From assembly GCA_002067325.1 (NCBI GenBank), contig MVQY01000162.1, forward strand, positions 1 to 10,113: a DNA stretch of 10,113 nucleotides, given 5' to 3'. Positions within the stretch are counted from its first letter, which is position 1; each line of letters begins with the position of its first letter. The translations under genes were made by a program, and so were the position numbers. This DNA comes from Methanobacterium sp. PtaU1.Bin097 (GTDB lineage: Archaea; Methanobacteriota; Methanobacteria; Methanobacteriales; Methanobacteriaceae). Below the pieces are notes generated by a model that searched no databases, was not told the origin of the DNA, and saw only the letters and a list, made by a program, of their open reading frames with translations. This document shows, in pieces, positions 6,548-10,113 of the stretch.

Positions 6548-6613
6548 CGAATTTCTATGGTAAATAGGCAATGGTCATATTAAAAAGTTCTAACTCAGTA
6601 AATAAGGTGAAAG

Positions 6614-7495
6614 ATGAAAATTAAGGTGAGATCTCCTGGTTCTGCCACTATAATAAACGCCATATCCACGGGATGTGGCTCTGCCTTCGGCATCGAGCTC
6701 TTTGTTGATGCAGAAGTCCGATTAAAATCAGGTGAAGGGATAACCTGCCGCACTGACCAGGAAGTGGACACCACTTTAATGGAGATATGCGCTAAACAGG
6801 TCCTGAAAAAGTTCGACGTAGAAAGCAGGGTAGAGATAAGGACTGAATCAACTTTACCAGTAGCTTCCGGCTTGTCCAGTAGCAGTGCTGTTTCCAATGC
6901 AGTTACCATGGCTTTAACCAATGCTCTCGAGGATGAATATGAAATCGATGCCGTAAACGTTGGCTTAGATGATCTGGGAATATTAAACCTGGCTGTTGAC
7001 TCTTCCCTGGAGGCAGGGGTAACCGTTACGGGAGCCTTCGATGATGCCAGTGCCTCCTACTTCGGGGGAATCAGCGTAACCGATAACTTCCAGCGGGAAA
7101 TTATCAGACATGAAAAATGGGACATGCAAAACATATTAATATATATGCCTGATAAAAAGTCACCCACTGCAGAAGCTGACGTGGCCCGGATGAAACTCTT
7201 AGCCCCATGGGTTAAACTAGCTTTTAAGGAAGTATTGAAGGGTAATATTCATCAAGCCCTCACGTTAAACGGACTTTTATACTGCTCAGCCCTCCACTTC
7301 GATCCAGACATTGCCCTGGATGCATTAGGAGCAGGTGCCGTTGCAGCAGGACTTTCAGGAACCGGCCCATCATTTGTAGCTATTACAGATGAGGAAAATT
7401 CCCGAAATGTGGAAGATGCATGGAAATCCTATCCTGGAAGGGTTATCAAGACCAAAGTCGACAATCAGGGCACTCAGGTGATTGCACGTGAATAG
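6614..7495 (+). CDS. aroK: Archaeal shikimate kinase (GHMP family)
   Basis: A 293-residue GHMP-superfamily kinase that phosphorylates shikimate at O3 with ATP, replacing the unrelated bacterial AroK. The ATP-binding motif is PVASGLSSSSAVSNA (82-96). The N-terminal strand PGSATIINAISTGCGSAFGI (8-27) is typical of the archaeal enzyme, as are GAFDDASASYFGG (140-152) and the C-terminal GLSGTGPSFVAI (246-257). Homoserine kinase and mevalonate kinase share the fold, but these sequence blocks and the chorismate mutase next door favour shikimate kinase. The ATG at 6614 follows AGGTGA with 3 bases between. The end overlaps the GTG start of chorismate mutase by 8 bases, so the two are translationally coupled. 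It opens the rightward operon. Confidence 0.93.
   Translation: MKIKVRSPGSATIINAISTGCGSAFGIELFVDAEVRLKSGEGITCRTDQEVDTTLMEICAKQVLKKFDVESRVEIRTESTLPVASGLSSSSAVSNAVTMALTNALEDEYEIDAVNVGLDDLGILNLAVDSSLEAGVTVTGAFDDASASYFGGISVTDNFQREIIRHEKWDMQNILIYMPDKKSPTAEADVARMKLLAPWVKLAFKEVLKGNIHQALTLNGLLYCSALHFDPDIALDALGAGAVAAGLSGTGPSFVAITDEENSRNVEDAWKSYPGRVIKTKVDNQGTQVIARE
7476..7482 (+). promoter_or_regulatory. Ribosome binding site deciding the chorismate mutase start
   Basis: AGGTGAT inside the last codons of shikimate kinase stands 5 bases before the GTG at 7488. It overlaps the in-frame TTG at 7482 and so cannot serve that codon. Confidence 0.6.
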
Positions 7496-7781
7496 AGAAG
7501 AAGCACTGAAACTGCTTGCAAGCTCCCGGGATAAAATTGACCAGATCGACAACCAGATCATAGATCTGATCCTGGAGAGAACTTCTCTGGCGAAGGATAT
7601 TGGCACCGCCAAAAAAGTGCTTAATACGGATATTGAAAACACCGAAAGGGAAGATTATATCCAGAGAAAGATTAAAAAGTTAGCTAAAGAAAATGATATT
7701 GATGAAATCAGTCTTTTAGAAATAATGGAAATATTGATGAAGTTAAACAAATCTGAACAAGAAAGAATCCTAAGGAGGTAA
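7488..7781 (+). CDS. aroQ: Chorismate mutase (AroQ type, stand-alone)
   Basis: A 97-residue all-helical AroQ domain that converts chorismate to prephenate for phenylalanine and tyrosine synthesis. The pattern SSRDKIDQIDNQIIDLILERTSLA (12-35) carries the two expected active-site arginines (R14, R31). K42 in GTAKK, and the TERED stretch with R54 and E55, fit the remaining substrate-binding positions. There is no prephenate dehydratase or dehydrogenase fusion. I place the start at GTG 7488 (MNREEALKLL) because AGGTGAT is correctly spaced for it; a longer frame from TTG 7482 is open but has no usable site. It overlaps the end of shikimate kinase. Its last codons AGG AGG TAA form the ribosome binding site of the S17e gene 5 bases downstream. 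The symbol refers to the AroQ class; it is not type II dehydroquinase, which is also called aroQ. Confidence 0.9.
   Translation: MNREEALKLLASSRDKIDQIDNQIIDLILERTSLAKDIGTAKKVLNTDIENTEREDYIQRKIKKLAKENDIDEISLLEIMEILMKLNKSEQERILRR
7772..7779 (+). promoter_or_regulatory. Strong ribosome binding site of S17e within the chorismate mutase end
   Basis: AAGGAGGT is a near-perfect complement to the 16S rRNA 3' end and lies 7 bases before ATG 7787. It also encodes the terminal Arg-Arg and the first base of the stop of chorismate mutase. A much stronger site than its neighbours' fits the higher output needed for a ribosomal protein. Confidence 0.7.
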
Positions 7782-7786
7782 ACAAC

Positions 7787-7975
7787 ATGGGAAATATCAG
7801 AACATCATTCGTAAAGAGAATAGCTAAAGAATTAATTGAAACTTACAACGGTAAATTCACCACCGACTTCGAGGAAAACAAGAAACTAGTGGAAGAGTAC
7901 TCCTCAGTAAGCACCAAACACCTGCGAAATAAAATAGCAGGGTACATAACCAGAATGGTTAGACAGCGCTCCTAA
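7787..7975 (+). CDS. rps17e: 30S ribosomal protein S17e
   Basis: A 62-residue basic protein of the small ribosomal subunit, found in archaea and eukaryotes but not bacteria. The sequence MGNIRTSFVKRIAKELIETY, then FTTDFEENKKLVEEY, then STKHLRNKIAGYITRMVRQRS is the standard archaeal short form; eukaryotic S17 is about twice as long. It is preceded by a strong AAGGAGGT site, lies 5 bases after chorismate mutase, and is followed by a 66-base spacer before aspartate kinase. Its position among amino acid biosynthesis genes implies co-transcription with aroK and chorismate mutase. Confidence 0.96.
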   Translation: MGNIRTSFVKRIAKELIETYNGKFTTDFEENKKLVEEYSSVSTKHLRNKIAGYITRMVRQRS

Positions 7976-7988
7976 CATCTATTCTACA

Positions 7989-7999
7989 TTTAATAAATA
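7989..7999 (+). promoter_or_regulatory. Possible internal promoter before aspartate kinase
   Basis: TTTAATAAATA in the 66-base spacer would start transcripts near 8018-8022, leaving a leader of about 20 bases with GGATGGT (8031-8037) before ATG 8042. The evidence is base composition and spacing only. Confidence 0.28.
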
Positions 8000-8041
8000 T
8001 TAAGATGGATTTTACATTTTAAACGTTAAAGGATGGTTTAA

Positions 8042-9262
8042 ATGGAAATAATCGTGGCCAAATTCGGGGGAACCTCCATTGGAAATGGGGAGAGAATAAA
8101 ATTGGCGGCAGAATCAGTGGTAAAAGAGTATATGAAGGGCAATAAGATGGTGGTTGTAGTGTCCGCCATTAACAAGACCACTGACGACATCCTTAAGGTA
8201 GTTGAAGACTCCATTGGAGACTCAGTCACTGAAAAGCAGATGGCAGACATAGTATCCATGGGAGAAATTACCAGTGTCAGATTATTTTCATCCACCATAG
8301 AATCATTAGGCGTTAAATCCGAGTACCTGGACCCCCACATGGACCGGTGGCCAATCATTACTGATAGTAACTATTTAAATGCCCAAGTAGATTTTGAGGC
8401 CACAGAAGAAAATTCCAAGGAACTAATGAATCTACTGGACCAGGGAATAATACCCGTGCTCTGCGGCTTCCTGGGAAAGGATAAAAATGGCGACGTCACC
8501 ACCCTGGGAAGGGGTGGTAGCGATATAACCGCCTTCCTCCTGGGACACTGCCTCAAGGCCAAGGAAGTCATCATAGTAACTGATGTGGGTGGTGTTATGT
8601 CCACCGACCCCAATAAACTCGAAACCGCCAAAAAACTGGACAAAATATCGGTGGAGGAGATGAGGGACCTGGCCACCTATGGAGCCCAGGTTTTACATCC
8701 CCACGCCCTTAAATACAAGGACCCCCTCATAAATGCCAAGATAATTGGCTTTGAACACGGAGACCTTTCGGCCATTGGAACGGAGATAATAGGCCCCTCA
8801 AAAAATGAAAGGCTAAAAACCACGACCTTAAACGAGGACCCCATCTCGGTCCTGGCCGTGGTGGGCGAGGAAATATTAACCAAACCAGGCGTACTATCGG
8901 CCCTGACCAATGCACTGGCCAGAAACGATATAAACATATACGGTATATCCACCGGCCAGAACAGTGTGACCCTGTTTATAGATAGATCAGCCGCTGATGA
9001 AGCTCATAAAATATTACACGATGTGGTTGTGGAAAATAAATTTCTAAGCTCCCTCTCCCTGGACAGGGAAATAGCCATGCTCACCGTGGCCAGTCAGGAT
9101 TTTATCGATACCCCGGGTATTATAACTAAAATAACAGAACCTCTGCATAAAAGTAATATTAACATCGTGGAGATCTCTTCGAGTCAAACTTCTGTAGTGA
9201 TATTTGTAGAATGGAATGATGGTAAGAAAGCTTATGAAATGGTAAGGAGTGTCTTGGAATGA
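8042..9262 (+). CDS. lysC: Aspartate kinase with two ACT domains
   Basis: A 406-residue aspartokinase that makes aspartyl phosphate from aspartate and ATP, the first step towards lysine, threonine, methionine and, in methanogens, the aromatic pathway through aspartate semialdehyde. The kinase domain has KFGGTS (7-12), VVVSAINKTTDD (38-49), SMGE (72-75), TTLGRGGSDITA (153-164) and TDVGGVMSTDPN (180-191). Two ACT domains follow (about 268-335 and 345-406), with VLSALTNALARNDINIYGIST and ITKITEPLHKSNINIVEISSSQTSVVIFV as the ligand-binding cores. Feedback inhibition by lysine and/or threonine is likely, but which one cannot be told. There is no homoserine dehydrogenase fusion. The stop overlaps the dapA start by ATGA (9259-9262). 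Confidence 0.94.
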   Translation: MEIIVAKFGGTSIGNGERIKLAAESVVKEYMKGNKMVVVVSAINKTTDDILKVVEDSIGDSVTEKQMADIVSMGEITSVRLFSSTIESLGVKSEYLDPHMDRWPIITDSNYLNAQVDFEATEENSKELMNLLDQGIIPVLCGFLGKDKNGDVTTLGRGGSDITAFLLGHCLKAKEVIIVTDVGGVMSTDPNKLETAKKLDKISVEEMRDLATYGAQVLHPHALKYKDPLINAKIIGFEHGDLSAIGTEIIGPSKNERLKTTTLNEDPISVLAVVGEEILTKPGVLSALTNALARNDINIYGISTGQNSVTLFIDRSAADEAHKILHDVVVENKFLSSLSLDREIAMLTVASQDFIDTPGIITKITEPLHKSNINIVEISSSQTSVVIFVEWNDGKKAYEMVRSVLE

Positions 9263-10113
9263 AACTAGAAGGTACAATAGTCGCCATGGTCACCCCCTTC
9301 AACTCGGAGGATGAGGTAGACCAGGAAGGCATGCGGGAAAACATAAACTATCTGATAGATAGAGGCGTAGAAGGTGTACTGGCCGCTGGAACCACCGGCG
9401 AATCAGCCACCATAACCCATCTGGAACAGAGGAAGATGATGGACATTCTGGTGGATGAAGTAGCGGGTAAGGTGAAGACTATAGCTGGAGCAGGAAGTAA
9501 TTCATCAAAAGAATCCCTGGGACTGGTGAAGTACGCTGAAGCCGCTGGAGCAGACGCAGCATTAGTGATAACTCCCTACTACAACAAGCCCCAACCACAC
9601 GGACTCTACGAACACTACAAATTACTCACCGACACAACAGATATCCCTATAATCGTTTATAACGTGCCCTCACGGACCGGGACAGACATCGACGTGGAGA
9701 CCATCGGCCAAGTATCCCAGTTAGACAACGTAATAGCCATCAAAGAAGCCAGCCCCGACCTGGACAAGGTCTCCCAGATAGAGAAGAAAATGGAAGAACT
9801 GGGAAACAGGGACGACTTCGCCGTTATAAGTGGAAACGACAACCTAACCCTCCCCATGATATCCATGGGAGCTAAAGGAGTAATCAGTGTAGTGGCCAAT
9901 GTGGATCCCCAGAGGATGGGTGATATGGTGAGATACGCCCTTAAAGGCGATTTTACAAAGGCAGAAGAACTCCACTATGAACTCTACCACCTGATGAAGG
10001 TCTTATTCGTGGAATCCAACCCCGTCCCTGCCAAGGAATCACTGAACATGATGGGCAGACCATCCGGCCATGTAAGGATGCCCCTGGCACCTTTAAAAGA
10101 AGAAAACAGGGAA
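9259..10113 (+). CDS. dapA: 4-hydroxy-tetrahydrodipicolinate synthase (DapA), 3' end missing
   Basis: 285 codons are present and the frame is open at the window edge. The usual family length is near 298, so roughly a dozen residues are missing. DapA condenses pyruvate with aspartate semialdehyde, the entry to the diaminopimelate/lysine pathway. It is a TIM barrel with GTTGES (44-49), ITPYYNKP (104-111), YNVPSRTG (134-141) and the Schiff-base lysine K162 in AIKEASPD. Y134, R139 and K162 match E. coli Y133, R138 and K161. SGNDNLTLPMISMGAKGVISVVANV (191-215) is also typical. The ATG at 9259 overlaps the aspartate kinase stop (ATGA), so the pair is translationally coupled. Other members of the N-acetylneuraminate lyase superfamily are less likely given the lysC partner and the conserved arginine. 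Confidence 0.95.
   Translation, partial: MKLEGTIVAMVTPFNSEDEVDQEGMRENINYLIDRGVEGVLAAGTTGESATITHLEQRKMMDILVDEVAGKVKTIAGAGSNSSKESLGLVKYAEAAGADAALVITPYYNKPQPHGLYEHYKLLTDTTDIPIIVYNVPSRTGTDIDVETIGQVSQLDNVIAIKEASPDLDKVSQIEKKMEELGNRDDFAVISGNDNLTLPMISMGAKGVISVVANVDPQRMGDMVRYALKGDFTKAEELHYELYHLMKVLFVESNPVPAKESLNMMGRPSGHVRMPLAPLKEENRE

Larger units (their letters stand above)
5797..6613. other. Long divergent intergenic region without a conserved protein gene
   Basis: These 817 AT-rich bases separate the leftward and rightward operons. No conserved protein, tRNA or known RNA family is recognisable on either strand. Reading rightwards it holds the leftward promoter, a TATA-like box (5983), a strong hairpin (6009-6038), a GGAGG site with a very short frame (6062-6118), three degenerate tandem repeats (6076-6169), a compound hairpin (6242-6299), and the probable promoter of the shikimate kinase operon (6540). 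The stretch 6300-6500 shows only stop-rich AT-rich sequence and scattered TATA-like words. Confidence 0.85.

Noticed and set aside
6170..6613. tRNA, C/D box RNA or known riboswitch in the spacer
   Set aside because: No cloverleaf with a TTCGA-type loop, no paired RTGATGA and CTGA boxes at proper spacing, and no riboswitch core that I recognise.
7482..7487. TTG start extending chorismate mutase by two codons
   Set aside because: It overlaps the only good ribosome binding site (7476-7482), which is properly spaced for GTG 7488.
8033..8041. Two-codon upstream frame ATG GTT TAA abutting the aspartate kinase start
   Set aside because: The ATG is part of the GGATGGT ribosome binding site; most likely coincidental and not a regulatory mini-ORF.
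8038..8952. Minus-strand open frames opposite aspartate kinase
   Set aside because: Shadow frames of a conserved gene with no recognisable domains.

Overview
The window comes from a methanogenic archaeon, most likely of the Methanobacterium/Methanothermobacter group. The reasons are a short archaeal-type ribosomal protein S17e, a GHMP-type shikimate kinase (the archaeal form, unrelated to bacterial AroK), a Ski2-like Hel308 DNA helicase with the archaeal C-terminal domain, a DUF2115/UPF0305 protein, and an 85-residue glutaredoxin-like thioredoxin with a CPYC active site. Several starts have ribosome binding sites matching archaeal 16S rRNA (AGGTGA, GGAGG), and TATA-like boxes lie about 25 bases before plausible transcript starts. 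From memory, the order thioredoxin / Hel308 / DUF2115 on one side and shikimate kinase / S17e / dapA on the other resembles the MTH800-812 region of Methanothermobacter thermautotrophicus. I could not check this.

Left half (1-5796), all on the minus strand and transcribed leftwards: thioredoxin, cbiD (cobamide synthesis), a GT4 glycosyltransferase, moaC (molybdopterin/tungstopterin synthesis), hel308 and a DUF2115 gene. Gaps are 28-104 bases. The set is functionally mixed: redox, cobamide, pterin cofactor, surface or lipid glycosylation, and replication-fork repair. moaC has its own promoter-like box.

Middle (5797-6613): an 817-base AT-rich region between divergent genes with no conserved protein. 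It is long for this kind of genome and is not featureless. It holds a TATA-like box followed at the right distance by a strong hairpin, a GGAGG ribosome binding site with an 18-codon frame, three imperfect 30-32-base tandem repeats, a second compound hairpin, and the probable promoter of the rightward operon. This is the only part that could hide something undescribed, such as a small RNA or leader. The evidence is structural only.

Right half (6614-10113), plus strand: archaeal shikimate kinase, chorismate mutase (AroQ type, GTG start overlapping the previous gene), S17e, aspartate kinase with two ACT domains, and dapA (cut off by the window end, about a dozen codons missing). The first three are tightly coupled. 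lysC and dapA overlap by ATGA, after a 66-base gap that may hold an internal promoter. The grouping makes metabolic sense: in methanogens aspartate semialdehyde, downstream of aspartate kinase, feeds both lysine synthesis through DapA and the alternative entry to the shikimate pathway.

I found no mobile element, CRISPR array, tRNA, rRNA or prophage gene. Apart from the intergenic region the window is ordinary core archaeal genome.
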